From assembly GCF_040760005.1 (NCBI RefSeq), contig NZ_CP099760.1:1359501-1423500 (forward strand): a DNA stretch of 64,000 nucleotides, read 5' to 3'. The notes under the pieces are model-generated. The model saw only the letters and a list, made by a program, of their open reading frames with translations, searched no databases and was not told the origin of the DNA. This document shows, in pieces, positions 44,918 through 54,358 of the stretch. Position numbers and translations under genes: made by a program. Each line of letters opens with the position of its first letter. The stretch's first letter is position 1. The DNA is from Pseudomonas sp. stari2. GTDB taxonomy: Bacteria > Pseudomonadota > Gammaproteobacteria > Pseudomonadales > Pseudomonadaceae.

Positions 44918-46069
44918 TCAGCGGCCGCCCATAATCGCAATGTAGTCCTGCGTCCACCGGCTGTACGGCACAAACTTCCCACCCTCGGCCTGCGGGGTTT
45001 TCCAGAAAGCGATCTTGTCGAACTGATCGAATCCGTTGGTCTTGCAGCCTTCAGCCCCGAGCAACTCACTGCCCTGGCAAGCCGCCGGAACCGCCGGCAA
45101 CGAACCAAACCACGCTGCCACGTCACCCTGGACTTTTGGCTGCAGCGACCAGTCCATCCACTTGTAGGCGCAGTTCGGGTGCTTGGCCTCGGCGTGCAGC
45201 ATGGTGGTGTCGGCCCAACCGGTGGCGCCTTCTTTCGGCACGGTGGAGGCGATCGGCTGTTTATCGTTGATCAGGCCGTTAACCTGATAAGGCCAGGCGC
45301 TGGACGCGACCACGCCTTCGTTCTTGAAGTCGCTCATTTGCACGGTGGTGTCGTGCCAGTAGCGGTGGATCAGCTTCTGCTGGGCGCGCAACAGTTCCAG
45401 CACAGCCTTGTACTGATCTTCAGTCAGTTGGTACGGATCCTTGATCCCCAGCTCAGGCTTGGTGGATTTCAGATAGAGCGCTGCGTCGGCGATGTAGATC
45501 GGGCCGTCGTAGGCCTGCACGCGGCCCTTGTTCAGCTTGCCGTCGGGCAGGTTCTGTTCCTCGAACACCACATTCCAGCTGGTCGGCGCGGTCTTGAACA
45601 CATTGGTGTTGTACATCAACACGTTCGGGCCCCACTGGTACGGGGTGCCGTAGGTCTGTTTGTTGACCACGTACCACGGCGCGTCTTTCAGGCGTGGATC
45701 GAGGGATTTCCAGTTCGGGATCAACGCGGTGTTGATCGGTTGCACACGCTTGCCGACGATCAGCCGCAGCGAGGCATCGCCCGACGCAGTCACCAGGTCG
45801 TAACCGCCCTTTGCCATCAGGCTGACCATTTCATCGGAGGTGGCGGCGGTTTTCACATTGACCTTGCAGCCGGTTTCCTTCTCGAAACCGGTCACCCAGT
45901 CGTAGGCCTTGTCGCTTTCACCGCGTTCGATGTAACCAGGCCAGGCGACGATATCCAGCTGACCTTCGCCGGCGCCGACGGCTTTCAGCGGTTCGGCGGC
46001 CTGCAGGCTGGCGCTGGCCAGCAGGGCCGTGGTGATTGCACTGAACAGTGCGGTCTTGTGCACGAACAT
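44918..46069 (-). CDS. ABC transporter periplasmic binding protein, PotF/YdcS-like
   Basis: A 383-aa secreted protein with signal peptide (MFVHKTALFSAITTALLASASLQA, about 1-24) and the polyamine-binding fold (LDIVAWPGYIERGE, WGPNVLMYNTNVFK). Likely ligand putrescine, spermidine or a related amine, inferred from family and neighbouring dehydrogenases. Start ATG 46067-46069. It lies 82 bp after the upstream dehydrogenase. Confidence 0.9.
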   Translation of the reverse strand: MFVHKTALFSAITTALLASASLQAAEPLKAVGAGEGQLDIVAWPGYIERGESDKAYDWVTGFEKETGCKVNVKTAATSDEMVSLMAKGGYDLVTASGDASLRLIVGKRVQPINTALIPNWKSLDPRLKDAPWYVVNKQTYGTPYQWGPNVLMYNTNVFKTAPTSWNVVFEEQNLPDGKLNKGRVQAYDGPIYIADAALYLKSTKPELGIKDPYQLTEDQYKAVLELLRAQQKLIHRYWHDTTVQMSDFKNEGVVASSAWPYQVNGLINDKQPIASTVPKEGATGWADTTMLHAEAKHPNCAYKWMDWSLQPKVQGDVAAWFGSLPAVPAACQGSELLGAEGCKTNGFDQFDKIAFWKTPQAEGGKFVPYSRWTQDYIAIMGGR

Positions 46070-46151
46070 GGTGAACCCTCTTCTTTAAATTATGGTCGGG
46101 GCAGTTGTGAACGCGGTGGAGCATGCCGTCAGCGGCTTGTTATTAGCGTAG

Positions 46152-47639
46152 TCAGAGATGCTGGCCGTGGCGGGCCATGATGTGCCGCACCACGCTGTAG
46201 TCCTGTAGCGAATCGCTGGATAAGTCTTTGCCGTAACCGGAGCGTTTCAGCCCGCCGTGGGGCATTTCGCTGACCAGCATGAAATGGCTGTTGATCCAGG
46301 TGCAGCCGTATTGCAGACGCGCGGCGACCTGCATCGCCTTGTCCAGATTCTGGGTCCAGACCGACGAGGCGAGGCCGTATTCCGAGTCGTTGGCCCAGTC
46401 CACCGCTTGCGCCAGTTCGTCGAAGCGGGTCACGGTCACCACCGGGCCGAACACTTCGCGCTGGACGATTTCATCGCTCTGTTTGCAACCGGCCAGCAGC
46501 GTCGGTTGATAGAAAAAACCGGCACCCGAATGCACCGCTGCGCCTGTGACCCGCTCGATATGCGGCTGACCGAGGGCGCGTTCGACGAAGCTGGCCACGC
46601 GATCGCGCTGGCGCGTACTGATAAGCGGGCCGATTTCGTTGTCGGCGTCACGCTTGCCGGCGAAACGCAGGTTGCTGACCGCTGCGCCAAGTTCAGCCAC
46701 CAATTTGTCGTGAATCCCGGCCTGGGCGTAGATCCGGCAAGCCGCCGTGCAATCCTGCCCGGCGTTGTAATAACCATAAGTGCGCACGCCTTCGACCACC
46801 GCTTTAATGTCGGCATCGTTGCAGACGATTACCGGAGCCTTGCCGCCGAGTTCGAGGTGCGTGCGTTTGAGGGTTTTGGCGGCGGCCTGGAGGATTTTCT
46901 GGCCGGTCACGATATCGCCGGTCAGCGAAACCATTCGTACTTTCGGGTGGCCGACCAGATGACTGCCGACGCCTTCTCCGCCACCGCAGACAATGTTGAT
47001 CACCCCGCGCGGCAGGATTTCTGCCAGTGCTGGCGCCAGTGCCAGGATCGACAGCGGCGTGTGCTCGGACGGCTTGAACACCAGCGTATTGCCCGCAGCG
47101 AGGGCCGGGGCGATCTTCCACGCGGCCATCATGATCGGGTAGTTCCACGGCGCAATCGAGGCGACGACGCCAATCGGATCGCGGCGCACCATGCTGGTGT
47201 AGCCCGGCACGTATTCGCCGCTGAGCTGGCCGGTCTGACAGCGCACCGCGCCGGCGAAAAAGCGGAATACATCGACGGTCGCGGTCAAATCGTCCTGCCG
47301 CGCCAGATGCAGCGGCTTGCCGCAGTTCAGGGCTTCGAGTCGGGCGAGGTGGTCGGCATGTTTCTCGACGGCGTTGGCGATTTCCAGCAGCAGGTTGGAG
47401 CGTTGTTGCGGGGTGGTGCGCGACCACTCGGCAAAGGCGCGGTGGGCGGCGAGGATGGCGGCTTCGACTTGTTCGGTGCTGGCTTCGGCGATCTGGGTCA
47501 GGACTTCGCCAGTGGCCGGGTTGAGGATCGGTTCGACAAAACCCTGCCCGGCGACCAGTTCGCCGTCGATCAGCAACGCGGTATGCATGTGGGTCTGCGC
47601 GCCAGCCATTTTCCGTGATCTCTTTTCTTGTATGGCCAT
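46152..47639 (-). CDS. patD: Gamma-aminobutyraldehyde dehydrogenase, copy 2
   Basis: A 495-aa aldehyde dehydrogenase with active Cys in [15 protein letters not shown] and Glu in [10 protein letters not shown]. Alignable with copy 1 along its whole length. ATG 47639 (MAIQEKRSRK) has GGGAG four bases upstream; ATG 47609 (MAGAQTHMH) and 47588 are alternatives. It heads the binding protein-transporter gene cluster, the position of the ydcW-type gene. The LysR gene 100 bp upstream is on the same strand. Confidence 0.85.
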   Translation of the reverse strand: MAIQEKRSRKMAGAQTHMHTALLIDGELVAGQGFVEPILNPATGEVLTQIAEASTEQVEAAILAAHRAFAEWSRTTPQQRSNLLLEIANAVEKHADHLARLEALNCGKPLHLARQDDLTATVDVFRFFAGAVRCQTGQLSGEYVPGYTSMVRRDPIGVVASIAPWNYPIMMAAWKIAPALAAGNTLVFKPSEHTPLSILALAPALAEILPRGVINIVCGGGEGVGSHLVGHPKVRMVSLTGDIVTGQKILQAAAKTLKRTHLELGGKAPVIVCNDADIKAVVEGVRTYGYYNAGQDCTAACRIYAQAGIHDKLVAELGAAVSNLRFAGKRDADNEIGPLISTRQRDRVASFVERALGQPHIERVTGAAVHSGAGFFYQPTLLAGCKQSDEIVQREVFGPVVTVTRFDELAQAVDWANDSEYGLASSVWTQNLDKAMQVAARLQYGCTWINSHFMLVSEMPHGGLKRSGYGKDLSSDSLQDYSVVRHIMARHGQHL

Positions 47640-47738
47640 GTTGCTCCCTGTTCCGGGAGCCGACCGTCTTATAGATGCAGCAAGACTAGTGCGCGGCTCC
47701 GGGGTCGACAAATTCTAAATACTGAAGGTGGCATTCGA

Positions 47739-48653
47739 TTAAATAGATGGCTTGCGTCCGCCGTGAGGCTGCTCGCGGGCCACGGTCAGGAACGGATCGA
47801 CCAGCGCTGGGCGAGCAGTGCCACGACGCCAGGCCAGACCGACGTCGAGGGTCTGGTTGAGGTCGGCAATTGGCCGCGCTTCGATGATGTCGCCTTCCAG
47901 CGACCATGGGCGGTAAGTCATGTCGGGCTGGATCGAAACGCCGAGACCCGCTGCCACCAGACTTCGCACTGCCTCGGTGGACGCGGTTCTGAGGGTGATC
48001 TTCGGTTGCAGCCCGGCGCCGCGCCACAGGCGTTGGGCATTGCGATCCATCTCGTCGACGTTCAGCTGAATCAACGGCTCCCGGGCAACATCGGCGAGGT
48101 TGATGCTGTCGTGTTCCAGCAGCGGATGCTGGGCCGGCAGCCACAAACGGTGCGGCGAGTGTGTCAGCACTTCGGTCTGCAAGGCATGGCGGTCTTCGAG
48201 GTTGGAGAGGATCAGTACCCCGACATCGATCTCGCCGCTGACCAGCAGATGCTCGATGTACGGCCGTTCGTCCTCCATCACCCGTATCTCGACGTTGGGA
48301 TAGGCGCGCTGGAAACGGGTCAGCAAATCCGCCAGGTAATAACCGGCCACCAGGCTGGTTACGCCGACAATCAACTGCCCCGCGACCTGATCGGTGCTTT
48401 GCTGCAGGCTGCGTTTGGCGTTGTCCACGGTGGCCAGAATCAGGTGCGCCTGGCGCAGGAACTGGTGGCCCTGATGGGTAAGGGTCATGCCCTTGGCGTG
48501 GCGGTTGAACAGGCTGACGCCGATTTCTTCCTCCAGTTGCTGGATGGCCAGGGTCAGGGTCGATTGGGAAATGAACGCGGTTTGCGCGGCGGCGGAGATC
48601 GAGCCGGTCTCGGCCACGGCGATGAAATGGCGGATCTGACGCAAGGTCATCAT
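47739..48653 (-). CDS. LysR-family transcriptional regulator
   Basis: A 304-aa regulator: N-terminal winged helix (TLRQIRHFIAVAETGSIS, QSTLTLAIQQLEEEIGVSLF) and a LysR substrate-binding domain from about residue 90. Start is at the double ATG 48648-48653; the longer frame has no support. It probably controls the polyamine-linked dehydrogenase/ABC cluster downstream, but this is inferred from position alone. Divergent from the DUF533 gene. Confidence 0.88.
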   Translation of the reverse strand: MMTLRQIRHFIAVAETGSISAAAQTAFISQSTLTLAIQQLEEEIGVSLFNRHAKGMTLTHQGHQFLRQAHLILATVDNAKRSLQQSTDQVAGQLIVGVTSLVAGYYLADLLTRFQRAYPNVEIRVMEDERPYIEHLLVSGEIDVGVLILSNLEDRHALQTEVLTHSPHRLWLPAQHPLLEHDSINLADVAREPLIQLNVDEMDRNAQRLWRGAGLQPKITLRTASTEAVRSLVAAGLGVSIQPDMTYRPWSLEGDIIEARPIADLNQTLDVGLAWRRGTARPALVDPFLTVAREQPHGGRKPSI

Positions 48654-48829
48654 GGAAGGTTTACCCGGTGGGCGGTTTTTATAGATTGCCTCGAGTGTAT
48701 ATCTATTTTCACGAATGACCGCTGCGGGCCAGGCAACATCTGGAAGCACACTCGCGGCCAAGCGCGGGGCACTTTCGAACTAGGCTGAGGGCCTTATTGA
48801 TCCGGATAACCCCTGTTTGGAGACGGAAC

Positions 48830-49552
48830 ATGAACACCCGTGGATTGCTCGATCAACTCCTCAAGTCCGGCCAGGAACTGCTGCAGAACAAGGCGGGCGG
48901 GGCGCAGAACAAACCGGCTGCCGGTGGTTTGGGCGGCTTGCTGGGCGGATCTTCCAGTAACGGCGCACTCGGCGGCTTGCTGTCAGGCGCAGGCGGCGGT
49001 GCCCTGGCGGCCGGCGCCATGGGCCTGCTGCTGGGCAGTAAAAAGGCCCGCAAGGTTGGCGGTAAAGTCGCCCTCTACGGCGGCCTCGCCGCACTGGGCG
49101 TGATCGCCTACAAAGCCTACGGCAACTGGAATGCCCAGAAAGGCACGGCCCCGCAAAGCGAACCGCAAACCCTGGATCGCTTGCCACCGGCGCAAGTCGA
49201 ACAACACAGCCAGGCCATCCTCAAGGCCCTGGTTGCCGCTGCCAAAGCCGACGGCCACATCGACGACCGCGAACGCCAATTGATCGAAGGCGAATTCACC
49301 AAGCTCGACAACGATCAGGAACTCAAACACTGGCTCCACGCCGAACTCAACAAACCCCTCGACCCCACCGATGTCGCCCGCGCAGCGAGCACGCCGGAGA
49401 TGGCGGCCGAGATGTACGTGGCGAGCGTGATGATGGTGGATGAGGAGAACTTCATGGAGAAGAGCTATCTGGACGAACTGGCGCGGCAGCTCGGGCTTGA
49501 GCCGGGGTTGAAGATCGAGCTGGAAAAGCAGGTGCGGCAAACGGTCCTGTAA
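48830..49552 (+). CDS. DUF533/TerB-like protein with Gly-rich N-terminus
   Basis: A 240-aa protein. Residues 20-75 are Gly-rich (GGLGGLLGGSSSNGALGGLL) and run into a hydrophobic segment at about 83-95. The C-terminal half (about 120-235, AILKALVAAAKADGHIDDRER) is a TerB-like helical domain. Family role is unknown. Start ATG 48830 with GGAG upstream. Confidence 0.85.
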   Translation: MNTRGLLDQLLKSGQELLQNKAGGAQNKPAAGGLGGLLGGSSSNGALGGLLSGAGGGALAAGAMGLLLGSKKARKVGGKVALYGGLAALGVIAYKAYGNWNAQKGTAPQSEPQTLDRLPPAQVEQHSQAILKALVAAAKADGHIDDRERQLIEGEFTKLDNDQELKHWLHAELNKPLDPTDVARAASTPEMAAEMYVASVMMVDEENFMEKSYLDELARQLGLEPGLKIELEKQVRQTVL

Positions 49553-49798
49553 CTTTCCAGGTCGTCATAGCGTCGAGGTCAATGTCGACAAGCCATTGGC
49601 CTCTGCGAATGCAATGCTCGTTGGTTGCTCAAGGGTTGCGACTGTTGTGCCAGGACCGGGTTTTTGCACTATGAACCAGAACCTGTGGTCACGAGGTGAA
49701 TCCTCAGTTTAACTTCCGTCGCTTTTTTGCGCTCATCAGGTAACATGCCAACTCAGTTAACGGAGCAATTCTTCATTGGAGAGGGAATCTTCAAATAC

Positions 49799-50887
49799 AT
49801 GATTAGCACCAATAGATTGATTTACCTCGACTCTGTTCGAGCGCTGGCAGCATTGGCAGTCGTCATTTCTCACTATATTGAAAGAACGCCACTGTTCAGT
49901 TGGGTGATTTTTGATTACTTCCGCCCTGGGCAGTTCGGTGTTGTGGTGTTTTTCATGATCAGTGGCTTCGTGATTCCGTTCAGTTTCAAGGAAGGTCCTG
50001 GAAAAACAAGACGCTTCATACTTTCAAGATTCTTCAGGCTGTACCCGGCCTATTGGTTCTCGATAATACTGGCCTGCTTCGCGATTACCTGCTTTGTCCA
50101 GGGTGAACTGGCTATGGGAAGAGTGTTGGCGAATATCACCATGGTTCAAACGATGATGGGTTATTCCAACCTGTTCGGCGTGTATTGGACCTTATTTGTA
50201 GAGCTGGTTTTTTACGCGCTGTGCGTTGCCCTGTGCTGGATGGGGTTGCTGGGGCATCTCAAGGTTCGGTTCTGGTTAGCGATAACATTGCTGGTGCTTT
50301 CGCTGGTGGGGGCTGCGAGCAGGTATTATTATTCGGTCCCGGCCCCTGTCGGAATATTGTCATCACTTTCATTGATGTTGTTCGGAGGGGTGTGGCGGAA
50401 CTATCTGATCGATCACGAGCCGATGGCAAAAAAATACAGTGTCATCTGGATTATTGTATTTGTTATTGCATTTCCGATAATTGCGTTGTTGGCCTACGAT
50501 GTTGATCAAGGTCTGGGAGAAAATGCCTGGAACTATACAGGCAGCTATTTTTCTGCACTGGTGTTCTTTATGGTGACCACGACTGTATTGAAACTGGACA
50601 ATCGGGTGCTTGTTTTCTTGGGGGCGATCAGCTATTCGATCTATTTGATCCATCCATTCTTCCTGGAGTTGGCTGACTCGACGGTTAACTTGCAGGACGG
50701 TTTCGATTTTTCTGTTTTTATTCTTTATTGCTTGGGTACGCTTGTCCTCTCGACGCTTTGTTACTTCCTGATCGAGAAACGTTCCATAGGGTTAGGGAGG
50801 CGTATCAATGCTGCCCTGGATGCGCGGTTCGCGAGAAAGAGTGCCAGCAATGGAGCCAACTTGTCGTCGGCGGAGATGAGCGCTTGA
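49799..50887 (+). CDS. Acyltransferase-3 (OafA/YrhL-like), copy 1
   Basis: A 362-aa membrane O-acyltransferase with about ten spans. The active His is in AVVISHYIERTPL (about residue 25), and FFMISGFVIPFSF and RFFRLYPAYWFSI are family landmarks. Such enzymes acetylate sugars of LPS, exopolysaccharide or other glycans. ATG 49799 (MISTNRLIYLDSV) matches the family start; ATG 49745 is also possible and has AGG closer by. The gene is AT-richer than its neighbours and uses several ATA codons. The 190-bp gap before it has no other gene. Confidence 0.87.
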   Translation: MISTNRLIYLDSVRALAALAVVISHYIERTPLFSWVIFDYFRPGQFGVVVFFMISGFVIPFSFKEGPGKTRRFILSRFFRLYPAYWFSIILACFAITCFVQGELAMGRVLANITMVQTMMGYSNLFGVYWTLFVELVFYALCVALCWMGLLGHLKVRFWLAITLLVLSLVGAASRYYYSVPAPVGILSSLSLMLFGGVWRNYLIDHEPMAKKYSVIWIIVFVIAFPIIALLAYDVDQGLGENAWNYTGSYFSALVFFMVTTTVLKLDNRVLVFLGAISYSIYLIHPFFLELADSTVNLQDGFDFSVFILYCLGTLVLSTLCYFLIEKRSIGLGRRINAALDARFARKSASNGANLSSAEMSA

Positions 50888-51966
50888 GCCCATTGAAAAC
50901 ATTATCCTTCGCCGGACAGCATCGACTGATGCATCTGGATGCCTTGAGGGGCATCGCGGCGATGCTGGTCGTGGTTGCTCACTTCATCGAGAGAACACCG
51001 CTCAAGGACACATTGTTCTTCACCTACGTGAACCTTGGGCAAGTCGGGGTGGTGATTTTCTTTCTGCTCAGCGGGATGGTCATCCCCTACAGCCTGAAGG
51101 AGGGGCGGCGTGCGCTGACGGCTTTCGCTGTTTCGAGGTTTTTCAGGTTGTACCCGGCCTACTGGTTTTCCATCCTGCTGGCAGTCCTGAGCTCGCACTG
51201 GTTTCTGTCGACCGAGGTTCCGCTGGCGACGCTGCTGATCAACATGACGATGTTCCAGGCGATCCTCAAGACCCCGGATCTATTCGGCGTCTACTGGACG
51301 CTGATCATCGAAATGCTCTTCTATATCGCCTGCGCAGCGTTGTTTGGCGTGGGGCTGCTGGGGCGTGTCAGCGTGCGTTTCACGGCAGCGGTCGGGTTGT
51401 TGGTGCTGGCATTGATCTTCGCCATTGCCCGGTTCTACCTGGCGAAGAAAATCCCCGTAGCACTGCCCTTGTGCCTGTCGATCATGTTCTTCGGCAGTTT
51501 TTGGCGGGAGGCCAGTCTGGGTCAGGCCAGCTCGCAGGTGCGCCGTTTCATCTGGTGTTGGGTCGCGCTGTTCATTGTGTTGCTGCCGTTCATTTGCGTG
51601 CTGGCTTATAACATCGGCTATGGGCACAACGAGAATCCGTACGCCTATCTGCTGAGCTATCTGGCGGGAATGGCTTTCGCCATGACCACCAGCCTGTATA
51701 TGCGCAATACCATCAGAAGCCTGACATGGCTGGGCACTGTCAGTTATTCGGTGTATCTGGTGCATCCGTTCTTTCTGGAGTGGGCTGCTCATATCACCAA
51801 CCTGCAGGCTGGATTCAGCGTGTGGGTGTTTCTGATCTACGTGCTGGCGACACTCACTCTGGCCGGCGTCAGTTACTCACTGCTGGAGAAACCCTGCGTC
51901 ACTCTGGGGCGAGCCATCAATTCACGATTGCAGGGTTCTTTGAAAAACACGCGACCTGCGGTGTGA
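50884..51966 (+). CDS. Acyltransferase-3 (OafA/YrhL-like), copy 2
   Basis: A 360-aa membrane acyltransferase paralogous to copy 1 (shared VVAHFIERTPLK, SGMVIPYSLKEG, RFFRLYPAYWFSILL, DLFGVYWTLIIE). It likely starts at TTG 50884, which overlaps the copy 1 stop (TTGA) and has GGAG eight bases upstream; ATG 50929 is the alternative. Codon use here is typical high-GC Pseudomonas, unlike copy 1. Substrate is unknown. Confidence 0.86.
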   Translation: MSPLKTLSFAGQHRLMHLDALRGIAAMLVVVAHFIERTPLKDTLFFTYVNLGQVGVVIFFLLSGMVIPYSLKEGRRALTAFAVSRFFRLYPAYWFSILLAVLSSHWFLSTEVPLATLLINMTMFQAILKTPDLFGVYWTLIIEMLFYIACAALFGVGLLGRVSVRFTAAVGLLVLALIFAIARFYLAKKIPVALPLCLSIMFFGSFWREASLGQASSQVRRFIWCWVALFIVLLPFICVLAYNIGYGHNENPYAYLLSYLAGMAFAMTTSLYMRNTIRSLTWLGTVSYSVYLVHPFFLEWAAHITNLQAGFSVWVFLIYVLATLTLAGVSYSLLEKPCVTLGRAINSRLQGSLKNTRPAV

Positions 51967-52199
51967 GGCGGCCGCACTGAAGCAGGCAATGAGGCGAAGG
52001 ATTTGTCGGGAATGTCCAATCCATCGCCCCTTTTTGCCATTGCGCCACTGGCACCCCGCCTACCGATTCCTTGAAAGTCCTTATCCAGAGCCTATCCCGT
52101 TTACCATCGGAAGACCTGAGCGCGGCAAACCGTCTTATAAATGAAACACCGCCCTCAGCTATACTCCCCCGCATTTCGACCTGGCCCCGAGGACTGACT

Positions 52200-53822
52200 G
52201 TGAAGAACTGGACGTTGCGCCAACGCATTTTGGCGAGCTTTGCGGTGATTATCGCCATCATGTTGCTGATGGTGGTCGTCTCTTACTCTCGGCTGCTGAA
52301 GATTGAAGCCAGTGAAAACAGCGTCCGTGACGACGCGATTCCCGGCGTCTATTACAGCTCGATGATTCGTGGCGCCTGGGTCGACAGTTACCTGCAAACC
52401 CAGGAACTGCTGGGGCTCAAGGAGGGGCAGGGCGTCAGCAGTGAAGATGCGGCGGACTACCAGTCCTTCGAGAAACGTCTTCAGGAGCAGATGGCCAACT
52501 ACCGCAACACCGTGAGCACCGACGAGGACCGGATCGAGTTCGCCGCGTTTGAAAAGGATCACGACAACTACATGAAGATCCAGGACGCCGTGCTGGATCT
52601 GCACAAGCGCAATCTGGAAGCCGATGCGGTCAAGCTGTTCAACGAAAAACTGACCCCGGCCTGGGTCGGCGGGCGCATGAAACTCAACGACATCATCGGC
52701 GAGAACAAGAAAGTCGCCGACCAGGCCATGGCCAACATCGACGACGCGGTGGCGGCAGCCAAGGTCAGCATGTTCGTCTCGCTGCTGGTGGCCGTGCTGG
52801 CCGCCGGATTCTGCGGTCTGCTACTGATGCGCGCAATCATGGCGCCGATGAATCGCATCGTAGAGATCCTCGAAATCATGCGCACCGGTGACCTCAGCAG
52901 CCGCTTGAACCTCGAGCGCAAGGATGAGTTCGGCGCGGTGGAAACCGGCTTCAACGACATGATGACCGAGCTCACCTCGCTGGTGTCCCAGGCCCAGCGC
53001 TCGTCGGTGCAGGTCACCACGTCGGTGACCGAGATCGCCGCCACCTCCAAACAACAGCAGGCCACCGCCACCGAAACCGCCGCGACCACCACCGAAATCG
53101 GCGCGACGTCCCGCGAGATCGCGGCGACCTCCCGCGACCTCGTGCGCACCATGACCGAAGTGTCCACCGCTGCCGATCAGGCCTCGGTGCTGGCCGGTTC
53201 CGGGCAGCAAGGCCTGGCGCGCATGGAAGACACAATGCATTCGGTGATGGGCGCGGCGGATCTGGTGAACGCCAAACTGGCGATCCTCAACGAGAAGGCC
53301 GGCAACATCAATCAGGTGGTGGTGACCATCGTCAAGGTCGCCGACCAGACCAACCTGCTGTCCCTGAACGCCGCGATCGAAGCGGAGAAGGCCGGCGAGT
53401 ACGGTCGCGGTTTTGCCGTAGTCGCCACCGAAGTCCGACGTCTGGCGGATCAGACGGCTGTTGCAACTTATGACATCGAACAGATGGTCCGCGAGATCCA
53501 GTCGGCGGTGTCCGCCGGGGTGATGGGCATGGACAAGTTCTCCGAAGAAGTGCGTCGCGGCATGGCCGAAGTGCAGCAGGTCGGCGAGCAGCTGTCGCAG
53601 ATCATTCATCAGGTGCAGGCGCTGGCGCCGCGAGTGTTGATGGTCAACGAAGGCATGCAGGCCCAGGCCACCGGTGCCGAGCAGATCAATCACGCGCTGG
53701 TGCAACTGGGTGATGCCAGCAGCCAGACGGTCGAGTCGTTGCGTCAGGCCAGTTTCGCCATCGACGAACTGAGCCAGGTGGCCGTGGGCCTGCGCAGCGG
53801 CGTTTCGCGATTCAAAGTCTGA
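52200..53822 (+). CDS. wspA: Surface-sensing chemoreceptor WspA
   Basis: A 540-aa methyl-accepting receptor. TM1 (about 11-30), a four-helix periplasmic ligand domain (31-188), TM2 (about 189-213), HAMP (about 213-265) and a signalling hairpin (VADQTNLLSLNAAIEAEKAG, about 380-400). It senses surface growth and drives WspE. GTG 52200 has GAGGA upstream; a TATACT sequence lies at 52160-52165. The frame from 52071 has no support. It starts the wsp operon; its stop and wspB start share one base (TGATG). Confidence 0.93.
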   Translation: MKNWTLRQRILASFAVIIAIMLLMVVVSYSRLLKIEASENSVRDDAIPGVYYSSMIRGAWVDSYLQTQELLGLKEGQGVSSEDAADYQSFEKRLQEQMANYRNTVSTDEDRIEFAAFEKDHDNYMKIQDAVLDLHKRNLEADAVKLFNEKLTPAWVGGRMKLNDIIGENKKVADQAMANIDDAVAAAKVSMFVSLLVAVLAAGFCGLLLMRAIMAPMNRIVEILEIMRTGDLSSRLNLERKDEFGAVETGFNDMMTELTSLVSQAQRSSVQVTTSVTEIAATSKQQQATATETAATTTEIGATSREIAATSRDLVRTMTEVSTAADQASVLAGSGQQGLARMEDTMHSVMGAADLVNAKLAILNEKAGNINQVVVTIVKVADQTNLLSLNAAIEAEKAGEYGRGFAVVATEVRRLADQTAVATYDIEQMVREIQSAVSAGVMGMDKFSEEVRRGMAEVQQVGEQLSQIIHQVQALAPRVLMVNEGMQAQATGAEQINHALVQLGDASSQTVESLRQASFAIDELSQVAVGLRSGVSRFKV

Positions 53823-54358
53823 TGAGCGAAATCATCGCCAAACGCAGCGCTGCACCGGTGGCGAAGCAGGCGTTGTTCCTGCTGTTTCGCATCGGCAACG
53901 AACGCTACGCTCTGCGCGCAACGGAAGTGGCGGAGGTGCTGCCACGCCTGCCGCTGAAACCGATTGCCCGGGCGCCGCACTGGGTGGCGGGGGTGTTCGC
54001 CTATCGCGGCTCGGTGGTGCCGGTGATCGACCTCAGTGCCCTGACGTTCGGCCAGCCTGCCGAAGCGCGTACCAGCACGCGACTGGTGCTGGTGCATTAC
54101 CGCGCCGACGATTCGCAACCCTCGCAATGGCTCGGCCTGATTCTCGAACAGGCCACCGACACCCTGCGTTGCAACCCGGATGATTTCCAGCCGTACGGCC
54201 TCGACAATCGTCAGGCGCCGTACCTGGGTCCGGTGCGCGAAGACGCTCGCGGCCTGGTGCAATGGGTTCGAGTCAATGATCTGTTGGACGAGTCGGTGCG
54301 CCCGCTGTTGTTCCCGACGCCGCCGCTGGATCCGGCGCGGCTTGAGGAGCAGCCATGA
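53822..54358 (+). CDS. wspB: CheW-like adaptor WspB
   Basis: A 178-aa CheW-domain protein (FLLFRIGNERYALRATEVAEVL; GVFAYRGSVVPVIDLS) that links the WspA receptor to the WspE kinase. Position directly after wspA and the 4-bp overlap with wspC place it in the wsp operon. Full length for the family. Confidence 0.92.
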   Translation: MSEIIAKRSAAPVAKQALFLLFRIGNERYALRATEVAEVLPRLPLKPIARAPHWVAGVFAYRGSVVPVIDLSALTFGQPAEARTSTRLVLVHYRADDSQPSQWLGLILEQATDTLRCNPDDFQPYGLDNRQAPYLGPVREDARGLVQWVRVNDLLDESVRPLLFPTPPLDPARLEEQP

